DNA from: Yinghuangia sp051388915 | GTDB taxonomy: Bacteria > Actinomycetota > Actinomycetes > Streptomycetales > Streptomycetaceae | Assembly (NCBI RefSeq): GCF_051388915.1 | Contig: NZ_JBPKBH010000022.1 | Location: 62,001-126,000 of the forward strand | Direction of reading: 5' to 3' | DNA: 64,000 bases | Shown: in pieces, positions 1 through 6,487 of the stretch | Position numbering within the stretch: position 1 is the first letter of the stretch | Layout of the letters: each line of letters opens with the position of its first letter | Translations under genes and position numbers: made by a program | The notes under the pieces: model-generated | Databases searched by the model: none | What the model was told of the DNA's origin: nothing | Seen by the model: only the letters and a program-made list of their open reading frames with translations

Positions 1-1
1 C

Positions 2-877
2 GGGGATTCGGCGATAAGGGCGTTCCTGCGCCTGGTGATGATCGAGCACTCGGTCTTCGCCCTGCCGTTCGCGTACATCGCGGCGCTCACCGCGATGTAC
101 GAGGTGAACGGGCACCTGCATTACTGGGAACTGCTGCTGGTGACGATCGCGATGGTCGGCCTGCGGACGTTCGCCATGGCGTGCAACCGCATCATCGACC
201 GCGAGATCGACGCGCGGAACCCGCGCACCGCGACGCGCGAGCTGGTGACCGGCAAGGTCTCGGTGCGCACGGCGTGGACCGGCGCCCTGGTGGCGCTGTT
301 CTTCTATCTGGTCGCGGCGGCGCTGCTGAACCCGCTGTGCTTCGCGCTCGCGCCGCTCGCGGTCGTGCCGATGGTGGTCTACCCGTACGGCAAGCGCTTC
401 ACGAACGTGCCGCACGCCATCCTCGGCTTCGCCCAGGCCATCGGGCCGATCGGGGCGTGGATCGCGGTGACCGGCGAGTGGTCGTGGGACGCGGTCGTGC
501 TCGGCCTCGCGGTCGGCACCTGGATCGGCGGCTTCGACCTGATCTTCGGCTGCCAGGACGTCGCCGCCGACCGCGCGCACGGCGTGAAGAGCGTCCCGGC
601 GCGCTGGGGCATCGCCAACGCGCTGTACGCGTCGCGCGTCACGCACGTGGTCACGACGATCCTGTTCGTCTGGTTCGGCGCGATGACCGGTGCCGGGTTC
701 TTCTGGTGGCTCGGCCTGCTGATCGTGGCGGCGGCGTTCGTCTACGAGCACTCCCTGGTCAAGCCGGACGACCTCTCCAAGCTCAACCGGGCTTTCTTCA
801 CGACGAACGGGTTCATCGGTATCGCGCTGTTCGTGTGCGCGCTGCTGGACCTGGTGGTGCGCGGGCTGCGGCCCTGA
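2..877 (+). CDS. mqnP: MqnP, UbiA-family prenyltransferase of futalosine menaquinone pathway (5' partial)
   Basis: Integral-membrane enzyme that attaches the polyprenyl chain to the naphthoquinone precursor of menaquinone. The reading frame is open to the left edge and the residues before the first in-window start (AFLRLVMIEHSVFALPF) match the usual UbiA N-terminus, so the true start lies outside the window and the GTG at 35 is not the start. Visible UbiA motifs are NRxxDxxxD (NRIIDREID, Mg-diphosphate binding) and the second Asp motif QDVAADRAHGVKS, separated by several hydrophobic segments. Neighbouring ubiX-like, mqnE, mqnA and mqnC genes favour MqnP over a ubiquinone or haem UbiA. The stop is inside a 9-bp hairpin shared with the opposing lipoprotein gene. 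Confidence 0.88.
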   Translation, partial: GDSAIRAFLRLVMIEHSVFALPFAYIAALTAMYEVNGHLHYWELLLVTIAMVGLRTFAMACNRIIDREIDARNPRTATRELVTGKVSVRTAWTGALVALFFYLVAAALLNPLCFALAPLAVVPMVVYPYGKRFTNVPHAILGFAQAIGPIGAWIAVTGEWSWDAVVLGLAVGTWIGGFDLIFGCQDVAADRAHGVKSVPARWGIANALYASRVTHVVTTILFVWFGAMTGAGFFWWLGLLIVAAAFVYEHSLVKPDDLSKLNRAFFTTNGFIGIALFVCALLDLVVRGLRP

Positions 878-903
878 CGCCGTACCGTCCGCGGCGGCGT
901 CAG
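874..903. terminator. Bidirectional hairpin containing both convergent stop codons
   Basis: CTGACGCCG (874-882) pairs perfectly with CGGCGTCAG (895-903) around a 12-nt loop. The left arm contains the mqnP stop codon and the right arm the stop of the convergent lipoprotein gene. There is no U-tract, as is common in high-GC actinomycetes. Confidence 0.6.
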
Positions 904-1925
904 GCGATGACGCCGCCGCCGCGGTCGTCGTCCTCGTCGGCGCCGAAGTCGTCCGGGTCGCCGAAGTCGTCGGGGCCACCGAAGTCGTCCGGATCGCCGA
1001 AGTCGTCGGGGTCTTCGAGGTCGCCCATGCCCCCGAAGAAGTCCTCCATGATCTTTTCCATGTCGACGGTCTTCGCGGCGTCCGGCGCGCGGACGGTCCT
1101 GTCCTGGCCGATCGTCTTGTAGTCCGTGTCGACGGAGGCGTCCACCTTGCCGTCGTTGTCGTCGTCCGAGGTCATGCGGACGGGCAGCGGCGTGCCGTGC
1201 GTCGGCACGTACAGCGTCAGGACGGACGTGAGGCCGTCGGTTCGGCTGGTGCAGACGAGCGGGATCACCTCGATCCCGTCGATGCGCAGGACGTCGCCGA
1301 GCCGGTAGTCGACGTCCTCTCCCGGCGGGGCGAAGCCCTCGTCGTACGGAGACTCGCCCGCGGAGTCGTCGCCGTTGGTGAACGGGCCGCCGCCCAGCAC
1401 GCCGTCGAGGGACTGGAGGCCGGTGCCGCGCGTGACGGCCTCGTCCTTCAGGTACTTGCCCTCCATGAGCTTGCCGAACTCCAGGAAGGATTCGCCGGGC
1501 TGCTCCAGCTCTGCGTCGTAGCCGGGGGCCTTGGCGATCATGTCGAAGAGGACCTGGTACGTCCCCTCGTCCAGGCGCGTGTATTCGGTTTCGCCGACGA
1601 CCAGCGTGTGGATCTCGCGGCCCCCGAGGGTCAGGTGCGACTCGATGTCGCCGTTCTCGGTGACCGACGTGTCGCCGCGCACCGGCACCCCGTAGAAGTG
1701 CCCGCGGAAGTCGGTGCGCACCGACCGCGCGTCGTGGTCGGCGTCGGAGACGCGCTGCATCAACTGCTCGGCGGTGATGCCGGTGTTCGGCTCGCCGGTG
1801 TTGCCGACGGGGGAGTCCGCGGCCTGTTTGGCCCGATTGGCCCATTCCTGGTCGAGTCCGCCGCACGCGGTGGCGAACATGGCGAGCGGTATCAGTGCTG
1901 CGGCGGAACGGCGGCGCGCGGGCAA
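900..1925 (-). CDS. Secreted lipoprotein with acidic Asp-Pro-Asp-Asp-Phe-Gly tail repeats
   Basis: Unrecognised 341-aa lipoprotein. The chosen start is a TTG at 1925 preceded by GGAGGA with a 5-6 nt spacer; it gives a basic N-region (ARRR), a hydrophobic stretch and a lipobox ending ATAC with the lipidated Cys at residue 21. The longer upstream frame is codon-bias read-through. The body is hydrophilic and may be a LppX/LprG-like periplasmic domain, but I see no diagnostic motif. The C-terminus has about four 6-residue repeats of the type DPDDFG/GPDDFG followed by an acidic run (18-bp DNA repeats at about 945-1015). Convergent with mqnP and divergent from the ubiX-like gene. Confidence 0.7.
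   Translation of the reverse strand: MPARRRSAAALIPLAMFATACGGLDQEWANRAKQAADSPVGNTGEPNTGITAEQLMQRVSDADHDARSVRTDFRGHFYGVPVRGDTSVTENGDIESHLTLGGREIHTLVVGETEYTRLDEGTYQVLFDMIAKAPGYDAELEQPGESFLEFGKLMEGKYLKDEAVTRGTGLQSLDGVLGGGPFTNGDDSAGESPYDEGFAPPGEDVDYRLGDVLRIDGIEVIPLVCTSRTDGLTSVLTLYVPTHGTPLPVRMTSDDDNDGKVDASVDTDYKTIGQDRTVRAPDAAKTVDMEKIMEDFFGGMGDLEDPDDFGDPDDFGGPDDFGDPDDFGADEDDDRGGGVIA
945..1016. repeat. 18-bp in-frame tandem repeat in lipoprotein gene
   Basis: About four imperfect copies of an 18-bp unit (core CCGAAGTCGTC on the plus strand) encode Asp-Pro-Asp-Asp-Phe-Gly type units. The unit is a multiple of three, so copy-number change keeps the frame. Confidence 0.75.
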
Positions 1926-2165
1926 GTGGGTCCTCCGAGGTGCCGGGGGCGGGCGGCCGGTTCGCGGGAGGTACGCGGCCTCCCCCGACGGCCCCGTCCG
2001 GGACCAGTCCAGCGGGCCGGGTGGTTTCCGGTCAACAGTCGTACGGCAGTCGTTCGGCGTCTTCCGGCTGTGCGTGCCGCCGCGCGCGGTGTTTCCGGCG
2101 GCGTGCGCGGGTGCCCGGCCCAGGGGCGGCGGGCGCGCCGATGGGCGGGTTGGGAGAATGACGCC

Positions 2166-2912
2166 ATGCATGCACAGCGCCGACCGTGGATCGTCGGGGT
2201 TTCCGGCGCCTCGGGCACCCCGTACGCGGCGGCCGTGATCCGCGGGCTGCTCGACGCGGGCGAGGACGTCGACCTGGTGGTGAGCCGGGCCGCGCGGCTG
2301 ACGATTCTGGACGAGACGGGCATCACGTTCCGGGACGCGCACTGGCGCGCGGACCTGGCCGCGTGGCTCCGGCTGGGCGCGGGCGAGGTGCCCGGTGCGG
2401 CGGGCGAAGACCCGGCCGACGAGGCCCGGCTGGACCGGGTGGAGTACTGGGCGGCGGGGGATCTCGCGGCGGGGCCGTCGAGCGGGTCGTACCCGGCCAA
2501 GGGCATGGCCGTGGTGCCGGCGAGCACGGCGGCGGTGGCGGGCATCGCGCTGGGCCTGTCGAAGGACCTGTTGCAGCGGACGGCCGACGTCACGCTGAAG
2601 GAGCGCAGGCCGCTCGTGGTGGTGCCGCGCGAGACGCCGTTCACCGGGACGACGCTGCGGCACCTGGTGCGCCTCGACGACGCGGGCGCGGTGGTGCTGC
2701 CGGCCAGCCCGGCCTTCTACGCGGGGGCGTCGGACGTCCGGCAGTTGGTGGACTTCGTGGCCGGGAAGGTGCTGGACGTGCTGGGCGTGCCGCACACGCT
2801 CTTCCGGCGCTGGGAGGGCGAGTTGGGGGCGGCGCGGCGTGCGGCGGAGGCGCGTCCGGCGACCCGGGGAGGGGCGGGTCCGGTGGGGCCGGAAGGGCCC
2901 GTACCGCCGTGA
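2166..2912 (+). CDS. UbiX-type flavin prenyltransferase
   Basis: 248-aa enzyme of the UbiX/Pad1 family, which makes prenylated FMN from FMN and dimethylallyl phosphate for UbiD-type decarboxylases. The N-terminus has the FMN-binding VSGASGTPYA, and the middle has the PASTAAVAGIALGLSKDL segment and the RRPLVVVPRETPF segment typical of UbiX. In actinomycetes the UbiX partner (sometimes MqnM) serves a UbiD-like decarboxylase (MqnL) of the futalosine pathway, which I expect just left of this window next to mqnP. The ATG at 2166 has GGGAG about 8 nt upstream. The acidic insertion around residues 76-90 looks lineage specific. Confidence 0.85.
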   Translation: MHAQRRPWIVGVSGASGTPYAAAVIRGLLDAGEDVDLVVSRAARLTILDETGITFRDAHWRADLAAWLRLGAGEVPGAAGEDPADEARLDRVEYWAAGDLAAGPSSGSYPAKGMAVVPASTAAVAGIALGLSKDLLQRTADVTLKERRPLVVVPRETPFTGTTLRHLVRLDDAGAVVLPASPAFYAGASDVRQLVDFVAGKVLDVLGVPHTLFRRWEGELGAARRAAEARPATRGGAGPVGPEGPVPP

Positions 2913-2948
2913 GCACGCCGCCGCACCGGACGCGTCCGCAACCGGCAA

Positions 2949-2972
2949 AGGCCCCCGCGAAAGCGGGAGCCT
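2949..2972 (+). terminator. GAAA-loop hairpin after ubiX-like gene
   Basis: AGGCCCCCGC and GCGGGAGCCT form a 10-bp stem with one mismatch and a GAAA tetraloop. It lies between the UbiX-type gene and the oppositely oriented micro-gene, so it may serve both strands. Confidence 0.65.
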
Positions 2973-3021
2973 GTGTCGGTGTGCCCGGTGCCGCGTGCCC
3001 CAGGGGACCGGGGCGGCCGGA

Positions 3022-3153
3022 TCAGCGGCCCGCGGCGCGGGCGACGAACTTCTTGACGCGGGTCAGCGTCGGCCGGGGGCCGACCGGGCGGGACCGCTCG
3101 GCCATTTCGTGCAGCTCCTGGATGTGCGCTCGCGCCATCTCAAGGGTGTACAT
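3022..3153 (-). CDS. 43-aa basic micro-protein
   Basis: Small hypothetical protein starting MYTLEMARAHIQELHEMAER and ending in a basic tail. The ATG at 3153 has GGGGAG 8 nt upstream; the longer frame to 3222 lacks a ribosome site. The N-half looks like one amphipathic helix. It is divergent from the lrp-like gene and shares with it a palindrome-rich control region. I recall similar short proteins in Streptomyces but no function; it could bind nucleic acid or a protein partner. Confidence 0.6.
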   Translation of the reverse strand: MYTLEMARAHIQELHEMAERSRPVGPRPTLTRVKKFVARAAGR

Positions 3154-3199
3154 CGGTTTCACTCCCCTAAGTCGGCCGGTCGGGCCGAGTGTGGTTTCC

Positions 3200-3266
3200 G
3201 CATCAGAGGTTCGGCAGGTCATGCACGCTCTGATGCCTTAGATTCTAAGGGGCAGATGGAAATCTG
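3200..3266. promoter_or_regulatory. Palindrome cluster between micro-gene and Lrp-type regulator
   Basis: Three inverted repeats fall in 67 bp: GCATCAGAG (3200-3208) with CTCTGATGC (3228-3236); the palindrome CCTTAGATTCTAAGG (3236-3250); and CAGAT-GGAA-ATCTG (3253-3266). This local A/T-rich block contrasts with its surroundings and is a good candidate autoregulatory site for the adjacent Lrp/AsnC protein, controlling both divergent genes. Confidence 0.55.
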
Positions 3267-3300
3267 TCCAATGAAATGCAGGACGAGCGAGGAGAATGAC

Positions 3301-3762
3301 ATGGATGCGGTGGACCGCAAGCTCATCCAGGCGCTGCGAGTCAACGGCCGTGCCTCCTACGCGGAGCTGGGCCGCCTGGTCGGCCTGTCCGGTCCGAGCG
3401 TGACCGACCGCATCAACCGCCTCGAACAGGCCGGGGTCATCACCGGCTATCGGGCCACCGTCGATCCCGTCACGCTCGGGCTCGGGGTCACCGCGCTGAT
3501 CGGCCTCCAACTCTCCGACGCCGCGGACCACGAGGACGTCAGCCGCCGGCTGCGCGACGTCGAGGAGATCGAGGACTGCTGGTTCATCTCCGGCGACGAC
3601 TCGTTCATGCTCAAGGTCCGGGTGCCGGACGTCGCCGGGCTGGAGCAGGTGATCCGCCGGCTGTCCGGTACGCGTGGGGTCGCACGCACCCGTACCACCG
3701 TCGTGTTGTCCACGAAGTGGGAGTACCGCGCCGCCGATCTGCCCGGCGAGCCGGAGGCGTAG
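3301..3762 (+). CDS. Lrp/AsnC-family transcriptional regulator
   Basis: 153-aa regulator with an N-terminal winged helix (DRKLIQALRVNGRASYAELG, then a recognition-helix region ending SVTDRINRLEQAGVITGY) and a C-terminal RAM/ligand domain with a beta-alpha-beta pattern and the typical GDDSFMLKVRV strand. Length is normal for feast/famine proteins. AGGAG precedes the ATG at a good distance. The position between ubiX-like and mqnE genes matches the order I remember in Streptomyces, so it may sense an amino acid or aromatic ligand and control menaquinone genes; that role is inference. Confidence 0.88.
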   Translation: MDAVDRKLIQALRVNGRASYAELGRLVGLSGPSVTDRINRLEQAGVITGYRATVDPVTLGLGVTALIGLQLSDAADHEDVSRRLRDVEEIEDCWFISGDDSFMLKVRVPDVAGLEQVIRRLSGTRGVARTRTTVVLSTKWEYRAADLPGEPEA

Positions 3763-3777
3763 GCTCGTCGGCACGGT

Positions 3778-3790
3778 TTGTCCAGGACAA
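3778..3790. promoter_or_regulatory. Perfect palindrome in front of mqnE
   Basis: TTGTCC-A-GGACAA lies between the lrp-like stop and the mqnE ribosome site (AAGGAG at 3789-3794). It may be an operator or a small RNA hairpin; no regulator can be assigned from sequence. Confidence 0.35.
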
Positions 3791-3803
3791 GGAGCGGTGA
3801 GCG

Positions 3804-4967
3804 ATGGACTCCGGTCTGCGCAAGGAGATCGAGGACAAGGTCCTCTCCGGTGAACGCCTCAGCCGCGAGGACGGCATCGCGCTCTACGCGAGCGACGACC
3901 TCGCGTGGCTCGGCGGCCTGGCGCACCACGTCCGGACGAAGAAGAACGGCGACGTCGTCCACTTCAACGTCAACCGGCACCTGAACATGACGAACGTGTG
4001 CCAGGCGTCGTGCGCGTACTGCTCGTTCCAGCGCAAGCCGGGCGAGAAGGACGCGTACACGATGCGCATCGAGGACGCCGTGCGGCTCGCCAAGGAGATG
4101 GAGCCGGACGGCATCACCGAGCTGCACATCGTCAACGGCCTGCATCCGACGCTGCCGTGGCGCTACTACCCCCGGTCGTTGCGCGAGCTGAAGAAGGTGC
4201 TGCCGGACGTCTCGCTCAAGGCGTTCACCGCCACCGAGATCCAGCACTTCGAGACCATCTCCGGCATGTCCGCCTCCGAGATCCTGGACGAACTCATCGA
4301 CGCGGGCCTCGAATCGCTCACCGGTGGCGGTGCGGAGATCTTCGACTGGGAGGTCCGGCAGCACATCGTCGACCACGCCACCCACTGGGAGGACTGGTCG
4401 CGCATCCACCGGCTCGCCCACGAGAAGGGCCTGAAGACCCCGTCGACGATGCTCTACGGCCACATCGAGGAGCCGCGGCACCGCGTCGACCACGTGCTGC
4501 GGCTGCGCGAACTCCAGGACGAGACGGGCGGGTTCCAGGTCTTCATCCCGCTGCGCTACCAGCACGACTTCCACGACAGCCGGGACGGCATCGTCCGCAA
4601 CCGCCTCCAGGCGCGCACCACGATGGCCACCGGCGCGGAGGCGCTGAAGGTGTTCGCGGTCTCGCGGCTCCTCTTCGACAACGTGCCGCACGTGAAGTGC
4701 TTCTGGGTCATGCACGGCCTCTCGACCGCGCAGCTCGCGCTCAACCACGGCGCCGACGACCTGGACGGCTCGGTGGTGGAGTACAAGATCACCCACGACG
4801 CGGACGGCTTCGGCACGCCGAACAAGATGACGCGCGACGACCTGCTCGAACTCATCCGGGACGCGGGGTTCCGCCCGGTCGAGCGCAACACGCGGTACGA
4901 GATCGTGCGCGAGTACGACGGGCCGGAGGCGGGGCGCCGCGACGTACCGCAGCCCATGCGCTTCTGA
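3804..4967 (+). CDS. mqnE: MqnE, aminofutalosine synthase (radical SAM)
   Basis: 387-aa radical SAM enzyme that joins 3-[(1-carboxyvinyl)oxy]benzoate (the MqnA product) to the adenosyl radical of SAM, giving 6-amino-6-deoxyfutalosine. The CxxxCxxC cluster motif is C66-QAS-C70-AY-C73, followed by the family block ELHIVNGLHP and the SLTGGGAEIFDWEVR segment. Full length. AAGGAG is upstream of the ATG. It follows the Lrp gene by 41 bp and may share its transcript. The 3' end overlaps the start of a 105-bp duplicated block produced by an assembly problem; the coding sequence itself looks intact. Confidence 0.95.
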   Translation: MDSGLRKEIEDKVLSGERLSREDGIALYASDDLAWLGGLAHHVRTKKNGDVVHFNVNRHLNMTNVCQASCAYCSFQRKPGEKDAYTMRIEDAVRLAKEMEPDGITELHIVNGLHPTLPWRYYPRSLRELKKVLPDVSLKAFTATEIQHFETISGMSASEILDELIDAGLESLTGGGAEIFDWEVRQHIVDHATHWEDWSRIHRLAHEKGLKTPSTMLYGHIEEPRHRVDHVLRLRELQDETGGFQVFIPLRYQHDFHDSRDGIVRNRLQARTTMATGAEALKVFAVSRLLFDNVPHVKCFWVMHGLSTAQLALNHGADDLDGSVVEYKITHDADGFGTPNKMTRDDLLELIRDAGFRPVERNTRYEIVREYDGPEAGRRDVPQPMRF

Positions 4968-5174
4968 CGCCCGGTTTCCGTTTCGGCTCTTTGCCCGCAA
5001 CCCTTGCGCACCTCGTCCGCACCCGTGCGCACCTCGTCCGCACGGCCCGGCACCGGGGGGGGGGGGGGNGCCCATGCGCTTCTGACGCCCGGTTTCCGTT
5101 TCGGCTCTTTGCCCGCAACCCTTGCGCACCTCGTCCGCACCCGTGCGCACCTCGTCCGCACGGCCCGGCACCGG
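4952..5174. repeat. 105-bp direct duplication flanking poly-G and N (assembly scar)
   Basis: The 105 bp at 4952-5056 recur identically at 5070-5174, separated by the rest of a 14-base G run (5055-5068) and one N at 5069. The first copy contains the mqnE stop. Each copy also holds an internal double of TGCGCACCTCGTCCGCAC. Identity plus the homopolymer and the ambiguous base point to two overlapping contig ends that were joined rather than merged, so the true locus is probably about 118 bp shorter. Confidence 0.85.
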
Positions 5175-5331
5175 CCCGGCAGAAGGCGTCCGCCGTCTGC
5201 CGGGCCGACCCCTTGCCGGTCCGTCTTCCGCGGATGCTGTACTGGATGTCCGGAAGGTTCGGCCTCCGCCGCACCCGCCGAGCAGTGTCCGCTGCGCGAC
5301 CCCCGGGCCGCGCCGGCCGAAGGAACCGAAC

Positions 5332-5757
5332 GTGTCCACAGCGCACAGCACGCCGCAGAACACGCCAGAGCCCCAGTCCGACGCCCCGGGCGCCGCGGAG
5401 CCCGCGCGGCGCTCCGGCACGTGGACGAACGGCCACCCGGCGCTGCGCTACACGCTGTACCGCCTCGGGGTGTTCGCGGCGGCGTTCGCGGTGATCTGGG
5501 CGGTCTTCTACGCCCTCGACATCGGTGGCAAGGGCGCGCCGATCCTGGTGGCCGGCCTGGCGGTCGCGGTGTCCGGGCTGGTCAGCTACTTCCTGCTGAA
5601 CAGTCAGCGGGACGCGATGTCGGCCGCCCTGGTCGAACGCGTCGAGCGGGCCAAGGCCCGGATCGAGGAAGGCGCGTCGGCCGAGGACCACCTCGTCGCG
5701 GACAACGCCCCGCGACCGACCCCGCGCACCACCCCGAGGACCACCGACGCCACCTGA
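5332..5757 (+). CDS. DUF4229 small membrane protein
   Basis: 141-aa protein with a polar Pro/Ala-rich N-terminus, two hydrophobic segments (about residues 38-58 and 62-82) and a charged helical tail (ALVERVERAKARIEEG). This architecture and the place directly after mqnE fit the DUF4229 family of actinomycetes; function unknown. The GTG at 5332 has AAGGAA upstream. The last 20 bp of the gene (ACCACCGACGCCACCTGAGC) recur as the end of each unit of the tandem repeat that follows, so the repeat probably grew from the 3' end of this gene. Confidence 0.75.
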   Translation: MSTAHSTPQNTPEPQSDAPGAAEPARRSGTWTNGHPALRYTLYRLGVFAAAFAVIWAVFYALDIGGKGAPILVAGLAVAVSGLVSYFLLNSQRDAMSAALVERVERAKARIEEGASAEDHLVADNAPRPTPRTTPRTTDAT

Positions 5758-6085
5758 GCGCCCCGCCACCTGAGCCGTCCCACCCCACCCCGGCATCGCT
5801 CAGGCCCCGCCGCCTGCGCACGGCGCCCCGTACCGCTCCGCGGGCCACCGACGCCACCTGAGCAGCCCCCCTACCCCCGGCATCGCTCAGGCCCCGCCTG
5901 CCACCCCGTCCTCAGGCCCGCCGCTCGTGCGTGCCCCCCGTTCCGCTCCGCGGACCACCGACGCCACGTGAGCAGCCCCACCCCACCCCCGGCATCGCTC
6001 CGGCCCCGCCTGCCACCCCGTGCCCAGGCCCGCCGCTCGTGCGTGCCCCCCGTACCGCTCCGCGGACCACCGACGCCACGTGAGC
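5740..6085. repeat. Three imperfect 104-112-bp tandem units after the DUF4229 gene
   Basis: Each unit ends CCACCGACGCCAC(C/G)TGAGC, at 5863, 5973 and 6085; the seed copy at 5759 is the end of the DUF4229 gene. Shared interior blocks are CCCCGGCATCGCTC, CGCTCGTGCGTGCCCCCCGT (last two units) and ACCGCTCCGCGG. No convincing gene is present. It fills most of the gap up to the symporter promoter. Confidence 0.8.
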
Positions 6086-6109
6086 GGACAAGTTCGTCCG
6101 GTAATGGTT

Positions 6110-6139
6110 TTGTCGTTTTACTGATGCACTGCTTACACT
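6110..6139 (+). promoter_or_regulatory. Candidate housekeeping promoter for the Cys leader peptide
   Basis: -35 TTGTCG (6110-6115) and -10 TACACT (6134-6139) with an 18-nt spacer. A start 7-8 nt after the -10 box would fall on or next to the ATG at 6147, so the message would be leaderless. Confidence 0.55.
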
Positions 6140-6146
6140 CCTCCTC

Positions 6147-6269
6147 ATGTTCGGTGCAGGCGACACGTATGCGACGCGCACGGCGGTGGGTTTCCCGCTC
6201 GTGGCGCGTCTGCACGTCGACCTCGGCCGATGCGCCACCGCACTGTGTAGCGGCGCCGGCGCCTGCTGA
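6147..6269 (+). CDS. Leaderless Cys-rich leader peptide (40 aa)
   Basis: Short ORF with no ribosome site but an ATG at the predicted transcription start. The peptide contains PLVARLHVDLGR followed by Cys at 29, 34 and 40, the last being the codon before the stop. RxHVDLxR-type mini-peptides are, from memory, annotated as putative leader peptides upstream of sulfur/cysteine genes in actinomycetes, and leaderless Cys-rich ORFs act as cysteine attenuators in mycobacteria. Ribosome stalling at Cys codons would report cysteine shortage. The 218 nt to the symporter start hold several GC-rich stems, including CCGGCG-CCA-CGCCGG (6454-6468) just upstream of its ribosome site. Confidence 0.6.
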   Translation: MFGAGDTYATRTAVGFPLVARLHVDLGRCATALCSGAGAC

Positions 6270-6453
6270 CCGGTACGCGAGACACGCACTAACCCGCGTA
6301 CCGCACACGCACGCCGCCCGACCGCTTCGCGGCCCGGCCGGACCCCCGGGTCCTCACCCCCCGCGCCTGACCGGTGGACGAACGCACTCCCGTTCCCCAC
6401 ATGCCACGTCAGGTCCGAAGCGGTCGTCACCCCCGTCCCGTACATCACGGTGC

Positions 6454-6480
6454 CCGGCGCCACGCCGGCCGCTTCAGGAG
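6454..6480 (+). promoter_or_regulatory. Stem next to symporter ribosome-binding site
   Basis: Perfect 6-bp stem CCGGCG/CGCCGG (6454-6468, loop CCA) followed by AGGAG (6476-6480), 7 nt before the TTG start. It could be the output end of a leader-peptide switch; the pairing is visible, the switching is inference. Confidence 0.35.
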
Positions 6481-6487
6481 CTCCGCC

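Noticed and set aside
3804..3863. Alternative identification of mqnE as FO synthase (CofG/CofH)
   Set aside because: The ELHIVNGLHP and GGGAEIFD blocks and the menaquinone neighbourhood favour MqnE.
4952..5174. Direct repeats as attachment sites or a target-site duplication
   Set aside because: Nothing but G residues and an N lies between the copies; contig-join artefact explains it better.
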